In this document: positions 7,966 to 16,848 of the stretch, in pieces
How positions within the stretch are numbered: the first letter of the stretch is position 1
How the letters are laid out: each line of letters begins with the position of its first letter
Origin: Halobacteriales archaeon QH_8_64_26
GTDB lineage: Archaea; Halobacteriota; Halobacteria; Halobacteriales; Halococcaceae
Direction of reading: 5' to 3'
Length of the DNA stretch: 42,429 nucleotides
Assembly: GCA_003021725.1 (NCBI GenBank)
Contig: PXRA01000061.1
Coordinates: 22,618 to 65,046, forward strand
The notes under the pieces: generated by a model
Seen by the model: the letters and a program-made list of their open reading frames with translations, nothing else
The model's database searches: none
What the model was told of the DNA's origin: nothing
Made by a program: the position numbers and the translations under genes

Positions 7966-9315
7966 ATGAACCGTGCCACCGCCGAACCACAGGTACGGAG
8001 CCTTCCGGGCGAGCGCGCTCGCGAGTGGGTCGAAGGGTATCGAGCCAACGCTGCGCCGAGCACGTACGTCTATGACTTCGTCTGGGATCCCTCGCGTCCC
8101 GCGATCGGGCCGTTCTGTACCGACGTCGACGGGAACGTCTTTCTCGATTTCACGAGCCACGTCGGGGCCGCGCCACTGGGATACAACAACCCGCTGATCC
8201 TCGACCCGATGGCCGAGTTCGATCTGGTCGATCCCCTCAAGATCGCCGGTCACGACTTCTATCTGGGCTTCGGCGAGGCGGACACGCCCGATCTGCCGGG
8301 ACCGGCGGGACTAATGGACCGACTGGTCGCGACGAGCGGCGAGTACGGCCTCGATCGGGTCTTCCTCTCGAACTCCGGCGCGGAAGCCGTCGAGAACGCG
8401 ATCAAGGTCTGCTATAGTGCCTCGGACGGAACGTATGGCATCACCTTCGAAGGGGCCTTTCACGGCCGCACCTTGGGAGCGCTCTCGCTGAATCGTTCGA
8501 AGTCGATCTATCGAGAAGGGTTTCCCGAACTCGCGGGCACACACGAAGTACCGTTCTGTCGGGATCGGACCTGCGAGCCCGCGACCTGTGGCTGTGGCTT
8601 TTTCGTCGACGAACCGGCGGAAGCGACCTCGGTGCTGCGCCGCGCGCTCGATCCCGAGTACGGCTACATCGACCCGGGATCGATAGCGTACCTGATATAC
8701 GAGCCGATCCAGGGCGAGGGAGGGTATCAGTTCCCTTCAGAGGCGTTCGCCGCGGAACTGGAAGCACTGCGTCGCGAACACGGTTTTCTCCTCGTTGCCG
8801 ACGAGATCCAATCCGGGATGGGACGAACAGGGGAGTTCTGGGGCGTTGATCACTACCCGGTCGAGCCCGACGTCATCACCGCCGCGAAGGGGCTCAGGGT
8901 GGGCGCGACGATCGCGAGAACCGACGTCTTCCCCGGCCAGAAAAGCCGGTTGTCCTCGACGTGGGGGGCGGGCGATCTGCTCGCGTCGATGCAAGGGGCG
9001 CTGACGATCGACGCGGTCCACGAGGAGGACCTACTGGAGAACGCTCGGATCCGTGGCGAAGGATTCGGAGAGCGGCTGCGCGACGAAGCACCCGAACCGA
9101 TCGTCGACGTCCGCGGAAAGGGCTTGATGCTCGCCGTCGAGTTCGATGGGGAAGACCGGCGGGACGACGCGATCGAGGCAGCCCTGGCCCGAGGGCTGTT
9201 GACGCTTGGCTGTGGGCGAAAGACGATACGGATCCTACCGCCGCTCGACGTCACCGAACGGGAGATCGACCTCGGGATCGACCTATTGGTCGAAGCGATC
9301 GCGGCGATCGAGTAG
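7966..9315 (+). CDS. class III PLP-dependent aminotransferase with Cys-rich insert
   Basis: 449 residues. The family core is present: SNSGAE (135-140) for phosphate binding, FEGAFHGRTLG (161-171), EPIQGEGG (246-253), DEIQSG with Asp279, and Lys308 in TAAKGL for the PLP Schiff base. Cysteines 198, 203, 208 and 210 form a compact C-x4-C-x4-C-x-C cluster, which suggests a bound metal (inference). The family includes 4-aminobutyrate, ornithine and acetylornithine aminotransferases and archaeal amino-acid racemases, so the substrate is open. The gene is convergent with dgcA (50 nt between stops), so a role in D- or omega-amino acid use is possible. An alternative start is ATG 7954. Confidence 0.88.
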   Translation: MNRATAEPQVRSLPGERAREWVEGYRANAAPSTYVYDFVWDPSRPAIGPFCTDVDGNVFLDFTSHVGAAPLGYNNPLILDPMAEFDLVDPLKIAGHDFYLGFGEADTPDLPGPAGLMDRLVATSGEYGLDRVFLSNSGAEAVENAIKVCYSASDGTYGITFEGAFHGRTLGALSLNRSKSIYREGFPELAGTHEVPFCRDRTCEPATCGCGFFVDEPAEATSVLRRALDPEYGYIDPGSIAYLIYEPIQGEGGYQFPSEAFAAELEALRREHGFLLVADEIQSGMGRTGEFWGVDHYPVEPDVITAAKGLRVGATIARTDVFPGQKSRLSSTWGAGDLLASMQGALTIDAVHEEDLLENARIRGEGFGERLRDEAPEPIVDVRGKGLMLAVEFDGEDRRDDAIEAALARGLLTLGCGRKTIRILPPLDVTEREIDLGIDLLVEAIAAIE

Positions 9316-9365
9316 ACGGGGCGAGCGAACCCCGAAATCGAGTAGGCTTCACTCGGTGTATCGAC

Positions 9366-10400
9366 TTAGGTGTGGCGAACGCCCGTCCCCGGTCGATCGA
9401 GATCGCCGACCTCGGGGTCGCCACCGGGCATCGAGATGCCTTCGTAGGGATCCTCGGCGAGTAGCAGGGAGCCGTCGAGATCGACGTACTCGACCAGCGG
9501 CGCGAGGTGACAGGCCGCGGCGATCGAGGCGTTCGACTCGATCATACACCCGAGCATTACGTCCAGCCCGTGGGCCCGTGCGGCGGCGATCATCCGTTTG
9601 GCTTCCCGCAAGCCGCCACACTTCATGAGCTTGATGTTCGCGATAGCCGCCCGGTCGGCGACTCGTGGAATGTCCGCGAGGGTGACACAGGACTCGTCGG
9701 CGGCGATCGGGAGCACCGAGCGTTCGTGGACGAACCGTAGGCTCTCGGGCTCGTCGGCAGGGACGGGCTGTTCGACGAACTCGACGCCGAGGGCGTCCAA
9801 CTCCCGAATTCTCCGGACGGCTTCGTTCGGCCGCCAAGCCTCGTTTGCATCGACCCTGACAGTGGCGTCGGGGGCGGCCTCGCGGATAGTCTCGATGATC
9901 TCCAGATCGCGATCGGTCCCGAGTTTCACTTTTAGCGTCTCGAATCCAGCGTCGATCGCCTCGACGGTTTTCTCGCCCATTCGCTCGGTCGCGTCGAGCC
10001 CGATCGTGTAGGAGGTTCGCGGCGCGTCGGGAGCGAGCCCCCAGTAGCGATAGAGCGGGAGGGAAAGGCGTTTGGCGGCCAGATCGTGGCAGGCAATGTC
10101 CACCGCACACCGGGCGGCCGGGTTACCCTGGACTGTCTCGTACATGCGTCGCTCGATCGCCGCGAGCGCGTGAGGGTCATCGATGGACTCGACTACTCCT
10201 AAGAGGTCTAGCAACACGGCCTCGACCGTGCCGGGGGTCTCGCCGTAGTGTGGCGAGGGGGCGGCCCCGCCGACACCGGTGTACTCGCCGTCGCTCACCT
10301 TGATGACGACGTTTTCGGCGACGTCTTGGCTCCCGCGAGAGATGGTAAAGGCGTTCTTCAGCGGCAGTTCGATCCGCTCGAAGTCGGTTTCGAGACTCAT
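9366..10400 (-). CDS. dgcA: DgcA-like N-acetyl-D-glutamate racemase / dipeptide epimerase (enolase superfamily)
   Basis: 344 residues. It has the muconate-lactonizing-enzyme fold signature of dipeptide epimerases: KVK (157-159), VDAN with Asp184, EQPV with Glu210, ADESC with Asp235 and NIKLMK with Lys257/Lys260. Lys159 and Lys257 would be the acid/base pair and the three acidic residues bind Mg. The gene overlaps dgcN by ATGA (10397-10400), so the two are translationally coupled. In bacteria the DgcN-DgcA pair acetylates D-glutamate and then racemizes N-acetyl-D-glutamate; an L-Ala-D/L-Glu epimerase activity is the alternative reading. Confidence 0.85.
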   Translation of the reverse strand: MSLETDFERIELPLKNAFTISRGSQDVAENVVIKVSDGEYTGVGGAAPSPHYGETPGTVEAVLLDLLGVVESIDDPHALAAIERRMYETVQGNPAARCAVDIACHDLAAKRLSLPLYRYWGLAPDAPRTSYTIGLDATERMGEKTVEAIDAGFETLKVKLGTDRDLEIIETIREAAPDATVRVDANEAWRPNEAVRRIRELDALGVEFVEQPVPADEPESLRFVHERSVLPIAADESCVTLADIPRVADRAAIANIKLMKCGGLREAKRMIAAARAHGLDVMLGCMIESNASIAAACHLAPLVEYVDLDGSLLLAEDPYEGISMPGGDPEVGDLDRPGTGVRHT

Positions 10401-11422
10401 CGGATCGCCTCCAGGATCTCCTCGCTGCCGAATCGGATCGGATCGCTCGCGGGCGCGCCGAGCGCCTCGGCGTACTCCTCGATCGCTTCCTGAGCGGGTC
10501 CTTCGTCCAGGTGGGAGGTATTGAGCGCCCCGGCGACCACCTCGGTCTCCCGAACCGGCGCGGCGAGGTCCTCGTACAGCGAACGGTAGGTCGGAATCGA
10601 CGGGAGCTCGTAGTCCTCGTAGCCATGCACCCGCTCCCGGCCGGCGGCGTGACAGAGTACCAGCGAGTCGGCCATCACACCGTGTAAGATACCACAGGTC
10701 ACCGCCGAGTACGCCGGATGGGTGATCGATCCCTGGCCCTCGACGACGAGCAGGTCGTGGGCCGCGCCTCGCTCGACGATCATCTCCTCGACCGCGCCCG
10801 CCGCGAAGTCGCTCACGACCCGATCGATCGGGTTCCCCCACCCTTCGATGGCGATACCCGTCTGGCCGGTGGGGATCACCGCCGCGTCGATCCCCTCTCG
10901 CTTGGCGGCCTCGACGAGTTCGTAGGAGACCGTCATCTTCCCCACCGAGCAGTCGGTGCCGACCGTGAGGACGACCTGTGCGTCGACCTCGCTCGCTACT
11001 CCCTGGCTCACCGTCGAGTCCTCGGGTGGCTCGCGGAGGTCGATCAACTCTCCACCGTGCTCGGCGGCGAGAGCGGCGAAGGCCTCGTCCTCGCCGAGGA
11101 AGTAATGCAGTCCTGAAAACACGTCACAGCCCCGCTCTATAGCGCTACGGACGTCCGACCGCCAGGACTCGGCGAACCCGCCGCCGATCGGCGCGATCCC
11201 GATCACCAGAGCGTCGATCTCGCCCTCGGCGATCCCCGGAACCTCCTCGATCCCATCGACGATCGGCGCGTCGGCGATCCCCGGGACGAGGTCGTTCACC
11301 CGCTTGCCGGCGTTCTCCCGGTCGAGGACCGCACGCACGTCCTGATCGCCGTATCTGAGAATTCCGGTCGCCGTCTTCGCGCGGTCGGGGAACCCCTCAT
11401 GGGCGAGTATCGCGACGTTCAT
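10397..11422 (-). CDS. dgcN: DUF1611 family protein, DgcN-like
   Basis: 341 residues. The N-terminal half is a Rossmann-like DUF1611 domain, with LVIGIAPIGGGF near 80-90. The C-terminal half has a P-loop-like LTVGTDCSVGKMTVSYEL and the conserved TGQTGIAIEGWG and VEGQGSITHP stretches. The family member DgcN is reported as the N-acetyltransferase starting bacterial D-glutamate degradation. ATG 11422 is preferred over the longer frame because a TATA box lies 27 nt upstream. The ATGA overlap with dgcA supports a shared function. The N-acetylglutamate deacylation step would be encoded elsewhere. Confidence 0.85.
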   Translation of the reverse strand: MNVAILAHEGFPDRAKTATGILRYGDQDVRAVLDRENAGKRVNDLVPGIADAPIVDGIEEVPGIAEGEIDALVIGIAPIGGGFAESWRSDVRSAIERGCDVFSGLHYFLGEDEAFAALAAEHGGELIDLREPPEDSTVSQGVASEVDAQVVLTVGTDCSVGKMTVSYELVEAAKREGIDAAVIPTGQTGIAIEGWGNPIDRVVSDFAAGAVEEMIVERGAAHDLLVVEGQGSITHPAYSAVTCGILHGVMADSLVLCHAAGRERVHGYEDYELPSIPTYRSLYEDLAAPVRETEVVAGALNTSHLDEGPAQEAIEEYAEALGAPASDPIRFGSEEILEAIR

Positions 11423-11445
11423 AGAACGGGCTACGCCGAGGGCCA

Positions 11446-11453
11446 CTAAATAC
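11446..11453 (-). promoter_or_regulatory. TATA box for the dgcN-dgcA operon
   Basis: GTATTTAG on the minus strand is centred 27-28 nt before ATG 11422. It indicates one leaderless transcript for both genes. Confidence 0.5.
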
Positions 11454-11574
11454 CCGCGTCCACGAAGAGAGGGCGGCGAAGCGCGAGACGAGAGGGTGTG
11501 AGTAGGTCGCGGTAGCTCAGCTTAGTAGTGTTGCACCCACAGGGATTTGGGCGCTCGCCCCGCAGGTTCGGGCG

Positions 11575-12285
11575 ATGAGCGAGGACGAGCCGCGACGCCA
11601 CCTCGCCGAGAAGATCGCCGGCGAGATCGTCCTGAGCGACGATCCCGGCGCGACCCTCCGGAAGTGGCGAACGGATTTCGCGATCGCCCAGACCGATCTG
11701 GCCAAGGAACTGGGGGTCTCGCCGTCGGTGATCTCCGATTACGAGAGCGGCCGCCGGCAGAGCCCGGGGATCGCGGTCGTGCGCCGGGTCGTAGGGGGGT
11801 TGCTCGCGATCGACGAACAGCGCGGTGGCGATCGCATCCGCCAGTACGCCCGCGTGCTCTCGGCGGGCTTCGAGTCCGAGATCGTCCAGGATCTCCGGGA
11901 GTACCCGACGACGCTTTCCTTACACCGCTTCTACGAGGCGATCGGCGCGGAGGAACTCGTCTCGGGGACCGCTCGAGAGATCGCCGGCCACACCGTCATC
12001 GACTCGATCGAGGCGATCACCCGGCTGTCCTCCGAGGAGTTCTATCGGCTCTATGGTCAATCGACCAACCGGGCGCTGGTGTTCACGAACGTCACGCGTG
12101 GGGAATCGCCCCTCGTAGCGCTTCGCGTCGTCACTCCGACGCCGAGTGCAGTGGTGTTACACGGGCTCGGCGAGGGCGAGCTCTGGGAGCACGCCGCCTC
12201 CCTCGCGGAGGTCGATGGGTTCTCGCTCGCGCTCTGTGACAGGGAAATCGCCGACGTTCTCGACGCACTCGGTGAGTTGCCCTGA
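11575..12285 (+). CDS. XRE-type helix-turn-helix transcriptional regulator
   Basis: 236 residues. A Cro/C1 HTH lies at about 28-75 (RKWRTDFAIAQTDLAKELGV, then SPSVISDYESGRR). The C-terminal about 150 residues form a conserved archaeal domain without obvious ligand motifs; archaeal proteins with this layout are annotated as general HTH regulators. No partner gene shares its strand closely, and rlmE starts 61 nt after its stop, so the two may be co-transcribed. Regulated genes cannot be read from sequence. The start ATG 11575 gives a short acidic N-terminus typical of this lineage. Confidence 0.85.
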   Translation: MSEDEPRRHLAEKIAGEIVLSDDPGATLRKWRTDFAIAQTDLAKELGVSPSVISDYESGRRQSPGIAVVRRVVGGLLAIDEQRGGDRIRQYARVLSAGFESEIVQDLREYPTTLSLHRFYEAIGAEELVSGTAREIAGHTVIDSIEAITRLSSEEFYRLYGQSTNRALVFTNVTRGESPLVALRVVTPTPSAVVLHGLGEGELWEHAASLAEVDGFSLALCDREIADVLDALGELP

Positions 12286-12346
12286 GCTGAGAAGCCGCCG
12301 AAATCGAACGAAGGACGCTTGAGGACGCGATACCGATAGTAGGAAA

Positions 12347-13183
12347 ATGCCACGCCGCGATCACTACTACAACAAGGCCAAACAGGAGGGCTATCGCTCG
12401 CGATCGGCCTACAAGCTCCAGCAGCTCGACGAGACCGCCGGCCTCTTTGCGGAGGAAAAGACCGTTCTCGATCTGGGCGCGGCCCCGGGCGGGTGGCTCC
12501 AAGTCGCGGCCGAGCGCGTCGGGTTCGGGACCGTGATCGGCGTCGATCGCCAGCGCATCGACCCGCCGGAACCCGACGAAAAAGGCACACCAGGGGAAGA
12601 GAACGGCGAGGGGCCGACCTTCGAGACGGTCCGCGGGGACATCACCGAGGAGAGAACGAGAGAGGAAATCCGCGAGGCCGTCGGTGGCGGCGGGAACGAA
12701 AACGGTGAAGCGAGCAACGGGACAGTTGATGTCGTGCTCTCGGATATGGCACCGAATATTACGGGGACCTACGACCTCGATCACGCCCGGTCGGTTCACC
12801 TCGCTCGGCAGGCCTTCGAGATCGGGCTCGACGTTCTCGCGTCGGAGGGCGATTTAGCAGTCAAGGTCTTCGACGGGACGGATCTGGAGGATCTCCGTGA
12901 GGACATCGACCGGGAGTTCGAGTACGTGCGGACGATCCACCCCGATGCCTCCCGGGATTCGTCCTCGGAACTCTACCTCGTCGGGAAGGGCCGGCTCACC
13001 GCGCCGGTGCGAGCAGAGGAGGAAATAGACGTCGAGATCGTCGATCAAGGTAAAGAAGGCGATGGCATCGCGAAGGTAGAGGGCTTTACCCTCTTCGTCG
13101 CCGACGGCGAACCGGGCGAGAGCTATCGGGTCCGAATCGAGGACGTGAAACCGCGCTTCGGGTTCGCGACGCCGATCGAATGA
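12347..13183 (+). CDS. rlmE: RlmE/FtsJ-type rRNA 2'-O-ribose methyltransferase with TRAM domain
   Basis: 278 residues. SRSAYKL (18-24) gives Lys23, LDLGAAPGGW (41-50) is the SAM loop, SDMAPN gives Asp133, VKVFDG gives Lys173 and SELYLVG gives Glu208; together this is the K-D-K-E set of 2'-O methyltransferases. A TRAM RNA-binding domain follows (about 219-276, with EGDGIAKVEGFTLFV). The family methylates the ribose of a uridine in the 23S rRNA A loop. A low-complexity acidic Gly/Asn-rich insert (about 75-125) breaks the middle of the fold and is unlike the bacterial enzyme, which also lacks TRAM. Confidence 0.92.
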   Translation: MPRRDHYYNKAKQEGYRSRSAYKLQQLDETAGLFAEEKTVLDLGAAPGGWLQVAAERVGFGTVIGVDRQRIDPPEPDEKGTPGEENGEGPTFETVRGDITEERTREEIREAVGGGGNENGEASNGTVDVVLSDMAPNITGTYDLDHARSVHLARQAFEIGLDVLASEGDLAVKVFDGTDLEDLREDIDREFEYVRTIHPDASRDSSSELYLVGKGRLTAPVRAEEEIDVEIVDQGKEGDGIAKVEGFTLFVADGEPGESYRVRIEDVKPRFGFATPIE

Positions 13184-13284
13184 GAGCTTAGTTCCGGTGC
13201 CTACCGTGTCGCAGTCGTCTATCACGACACGGCGGCGACAGCGGAACCCGCTGCTATCCCGAGTCGATTCGAGCGGCCGGGTGC

Positions 13285-13998
13285 TCAATCGGCACTCGTT
13301 GCCGACTCCGAGTCGGATTTTTCGCGCGAACGAAAGTAGCCGACGACGCCGTAAACCAGCGGGGTATCGAGCACGGCGATCGCCAGTTTCGCGATGTACT
13401 GGCCGAGCATTATCGTGAGCAAAACCGAGAGCGGCAGGACCTCGCCCACGCCGAGCAGAGCGGGCGCGAGCGCGAAGGCCACGAGCGTAAAGATCACCGT
13501 ATCGAGCAACTGGCTCGCACCAGTGGAAGCGACGTTTCGCAGCCAGAGTTTCCTTCCACCCGTATACTCGCGGATGCGATGGAAGGCGAAGACGTCGAAG
13601 TTCTGGCTCACGACGTACGCTGCGAGCGAGGCGAGGACGATGTTCGTGCTCACGCCCAGTACCGTCGCGAACAGCCCCGGGTCGATCGACCCCTGGGCCG
13701 CGGGCCACTGGATCGTCACCCAGACGATTGCGAGTAAAACGAAGTTCATGAGAAGTCCGACGTTCACCACCCGACGGGCGAAGCGCTCGCCGTAGAGTTC
13801 GGACATACAATCCGACGCGAAGAACGTGAAGGCATAGGCAACGGTGCCCCCGGGCATCGCGAGCGTTCCGAGCAGGGGTACCGAGTACGCGAGTAGCTTC
13901 GAAGCGGTGACTTGGGCGGTCACCAGGGCCGTGACGAACAGCGCGACGAGCGCGATCGGGCCGATCCGTGGGGTAACCCGGGTGGTCGGCTCGCTCAT
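13285..13998 (-). CDS. yhhQ: queuosine/archaeosine precursor transporter, YhhQ (DUF165) family
   Basis: 237 residues, six to seven membrane segments. Family marks include the first segment with TAQVTASKL, PGGTVAYAFTFFASDCMSELYG (about 49-70) and an ISQN/VSQNFDVFAFHRI stretch. YhhQ imports 7-deazaguanine precursors such as preQ0/preQ1 in bacteria. Archaea use preQ0 for the archaeosine of tRNA, so import or salvage of that base is the likely role. It is convergent with rlmE. Upstream, GATACTTAG at 14073-14081 (CTAAGTATC on the minus strand) is a possible TATA element, which would leave an about 50-nt leader. Confidence 0.82.
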   Translation of the reverse strand: MSEPTTRVTPRIGPIALVALFVTALVTAQVTASKLLAYSVPLLGTLAMPGGTVAYAFTFFASDCMSELYGERFARRVVNVGLLMNFVLLAIVWVTIQWPAAQGSIDPGLFATVLGVSTNIVLASLAAYVVSQNFDVFAFHRIREYTGGRKLWLRNVASTGASQLLDTVIFTLVAFALAPALLGVGEVLPLSVLLTIMLGQYIAKLAIAVLDTPLVYGVVGYFRSREKSDSESATSAD

Positions 13999-14182
13999 CG
14001 CCTCTCATCCCCATCGAGTCGTCCTACGAACGCCTCGAAGCCTCTCCCGAGCATATCCCGATGTACTCACACGGATACTTAGCGGTTGAGAAACGGCGCT
14101 AGTCACTCGGTTCGAGGTAGGGTATCCCATACGTCTCGATAAAGAGGACGAGGAGAGTGCCGAAAGGCCGGCGAATAGTCGG

Positions 14183-16588
14183 TCAGTCGGCAGTTTGGCC
14201 CCGACCGCCAGTTCGCCGCCGTCCTCGTAAGGTCACGAGCCAGAGCAACCCGAGCCCGAGCCCGTAGACGAGCATCGTCGGGATGCCGATAATGAACATC
14301 ATAAATACACCTTGGGGGGTGGCATACGCGGTGATCGTGAGCACGGCAAGGGTGACTTCCCGCCAGCGACCCCGCATCGTCCGGTAAGAAATGAGTCCTC
14401 CCTTATGGAACAACAGCATCGAGAGCGGGACGGTCGCGAGCAACCCGACGCCGGCAGTAGTGAAGAAGACCAGCCAGCCCGCCGCGCTGATCCGATAGGC
14501 GATCACCATCTCCGCGCGGATCGCGTCGATCGCGAGCCAGGAGATGATCGTCGGGGCGACCAGGGCATAGCCCACGAGGCTGCCGCCGAGGAGCCCGACG
14601 ACCAGCGTGACCGCCCATACCAGAAGGACTCGGCGATCCCCGCCCGCGAAGCCCCGTTCCTTGAGCGAGGGCCAGGCGTAGTAGAGCAAGAACGGCAGGG
14701 TGACGATCGCGGCCGCGAGCGTGCTGATCTTCACGTCGAAGACGAGCACTTCGACCGGGTGGAGTGCCACGACGTCGACGGTCGTGGGGGCAACGCCTGT
14801 CGGAAGCCGGGAGAGGAAATCCGCTTTGATCTGACCGACCCCACCCTGATAGAGGAAATAGAAGGTGCCGGCGAGTACGACCATGAACAGCGCGACCAGG
14901 CGGAAGGCCTTCGATCGGAGGCTCGAAGCGATAAAGGCGATGTCGTAGTAGTACCCGCCGATGTCCTCCTCGGTGGTCTCCTGCTCGGTGAAGGCATCGA
15001 CCATCCCGGCGGTCGTCCGCGAGACGGCGTTCGGTCCGGCCGGTTGGGCCTCGGCGTCGGTAGCACTTGCGGTGTCCGAATCGGTTGCAGCGTCGGTACC
15101 GCTACCGAGGGCGGTCTCCGTTTCCATCTCACTATAGGGGTCGGCGGGTTCGGGCTCGGGAACCGTCTCGGAGTGCTCTGTTGCGGGCTCCCATTCGCCG
15201 GACCACGGCTCGGGTGAAGGTTCGGCCTCGGCTGCTGGCTCGTCGACCGGCTCGGCAGCGGCGTTGGCTTCGGCCGCCCCGGCCTCCGCTGTGTCGAAGC
15301 GGTCGAGGATCGCCTGGGCCTTCTCGGGGTTGTCCGCCTCCATCGCTTCGTTGGCATCGGTCAGCGCCTCCTCCTCGCTCATATCGAGGAAGGCCTCCTC
15401 CGGAGCGGCCCGCACGCCAGCGACGTCGAGTTCGCTCACGTCGATCGCCGTCGGATCGCCCGTCGATTCGCTGAGCTGTCGTCCCCGTCGAGTCGCCGCT
15501 TCGAGATCGATCGAGGTATAAAGTATATAGGCCAGTGCGAGGAGGCCAACGAGCAGCGCCCCGGCGACGCCGAGGACGACGACTGCGGCCGGTCGGGAGA
15601 GACCGAACCCTTCGATCGCCGGGAGTAGTGGGACAGTGGGTACTTGAACTGTAGTGCCGAGCCCCGGTACCGCGAACGGCCGATCGAGCACGCCCCGAAC
15701 GCTCACCAGAAGCGCCCCGGCGACGATGCCCGCGCCGAGGAGGACTCCGGCGAGAAGCACCGACCACCGCTCGCTCAGCGCCCGCCGGAGACTCAGGCGC
15801 TGGCTGCCGTACTTGATCGCGACGACGAACTTCGTGAGTTTGAGACTGAGCACATAGAGAGTCACCAGGGGCAGCGCCCAGAGGATCTGGGTGAAGGGAT
15901 CGGGCGGGGAGAACAGCGCCCCGAAAGCGAAGATCGCGATGATCGCGTACTTCCACTTCTCGCGGAAGGTCTCGTAGGGGACGACCTCGGCGTAGGCGAG
16001 CCCGCTCATTAGGAGGGGCAGTTGGGCCGCGAGGCCAAACGAAAGCGTGAGCAAGAAGACGAACTGGGCCCACATGACGATCGAGTAGGTGGGCTGCACC
16101 CCGGTCTGGAGCGCGTTCGAGACCAGGAATTCGAACATCAGCGGGAAGAACAACTCGTAGGAGTAGAGCGCCCCGGCGACGAAGAGAACGAGGGCCAGAA
16201 CGGCAAGCACCGCGATCTTCCAGCGGGGCAATCGAGGCCAGAAGTCCCGCTCGCGGAGCGCGTCCCGCGAGAAGTACAACAGGGGCGGCAGCGAGATCAG
16301 AGCCCCGACGACGAGGCCGATCTTGACCTGGAGTAGGATGACGTCGAAGGGCGTGGTAGCGATGACGAGTTGCTCGTTGGTGAGGGCTGGCCCGAGCCGG
16401 CTGAAGAGATCGGACTTGAGTTGCTCCCAGACGAACAGCCGCAGCGCGTAGAAGGTACCAATGAAGCCGATCACGAAGACGATGAAGACCTTCTGGAGGT
16501 GGCGCTGGGCGGTCGAGAGCATCGCCCCCAGCGTCCGTCTGCCGTCGGCGATCGTCCGACGGGTGTCCTCGTCGACGGCTCCGGACAT
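14183..16588 (-). CDS. tatCt: tandem-fused Sec-independent translocase TatC (TatCt)
   Basis: 801 residues, two TatC-like membrane domains in one chain: about 22-360 and 546-801. They are joined by an about 180-residue hydrophilic linker rich in Glu, Ala, Pro, Ser and Thr (about 362-545). This double TatC with around 14 membrane segments is a known haloarchaeal form (TatCt of Haloferax volcanii). It receives twin-arginine signal peptides, and three such substrates occur in this window (2295, 26007, 37785). It is divergent from tatCo; the starts are 260 nt apart. A TATA box lies 29 nt before its ATG. No TatA gene is present in the window. Confidence 0.93.
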   Translation of the reverse strand: MSGAVDEDTRRTIADGRRTLGAMLSTAQRHLQKVFIVFVIGFIGTFYALRLFVWEQLKSDLFSRLGPALTNEQLVIATTPFDVILLQVKIGLVVGALISLPPLLYFSRDALRERDFWPRLPRWKIAVLAVLALVLFVAGALYSYELFFPLMFEFLVSNALQTGVQPTYSIVMWAQFVFLLTLSFGLAAQLPLLMSGLAYAEVVPYETFREKWKYAIIAIFAFGALFSPPDPFTQILWALPLVTLYVLSLKLTKFVVAIKYGSQRLSLRRALSERWSVLLAGVLLGAGIVAGALLVSVRGVLDRPFAVPGLGTTVQVPTVPLLPAIEGFGLSRPAAVVVLGVAGALLVGLLALAYILYTSIDLEAATRRGRQLSESTGDPTAIDVSELDVAGVRAAPEEAFLDMSEEEALTDANEAMEADNPEKAQAILDRFDTAEAGAAEANAAAEPVDEPAAEAEPSPEPWSGEWEPATEHSETVPEPEPADPYSEMETETALGSGTDAATDSDTASATDAEAQPAGPNAVSRTTAGMVDAFTEQETTEEDIGGYYYDIAFIASSLRSKAFRLVALFMVVLAGTFYFLYQGGVGQIKADFLSRLPTGVAPTTVDVVALHPVEVLVFDVKISTLAAAIVTLPFLLYYAWPSLKERGFAGGDRRVLLVWAVTLVVGLLGGSLVGYALVAPTIISWLAIDAIRAEMVIAYRISAAGWLVFFTTAGVGLLATVPLSMLLFHKGGLISYRTMRGRWREVTLAVLTITAYATPQGVFMMFIIGIPTMLVYGLGLGLLWLVTLRGRRRTGGRGQTAD

Positions 16589-16612
16589 TCTATTCCCGGT
16601 TGCTGATTCTCA

Positions 16613-16620
16613 GTTATCAA
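16613..16620 (-). promoter_or_regulatory. TATA box for tatCt
   Basis: TTGATAAC on the minus strand, centred about 29 nt before ATG 16588. Confidence 0.5.
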
Positions 16621-16817
16621 TCTTGTTCTCGCCGGCCGATCGGGCTCTCGTACTGACACTCAGTAATCGGTCTCGCGGGAGAAGCGTAGACGATCGACTC
16701 GATAGGAAGACGGCGGGAATTCGATGGGAGCGACCCGACCGAGCCCCACGACTACCGATCGGACGTTCGGGGATTGGGGCGTGGGATCGTCTGCTCGTCG
16801 TTCGGGAAAGAAGAAGG

Positions 16818-16828
16818 CTTACAATAAC
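16818..16828 (+). promoter_or_regulatory. TATA box for tatCo
   Basis: CTTACAATAAC is centred 26 nt before ATG 16849. It supports that start over the adjacent GTG at 16846. Confidence 0.5.
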
Positions 16829-16848
16829 ACGACGGCTCCCTCCGAGTG

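Noticed and set aside
11505-11575. tRNA-like words (GGTAGCTCAG, GGTTCG) upstream of the XRE regulator
   Set aside because: No acceptor stem, anticodon stem or T stem can be formed in a consistent cloverleaf.
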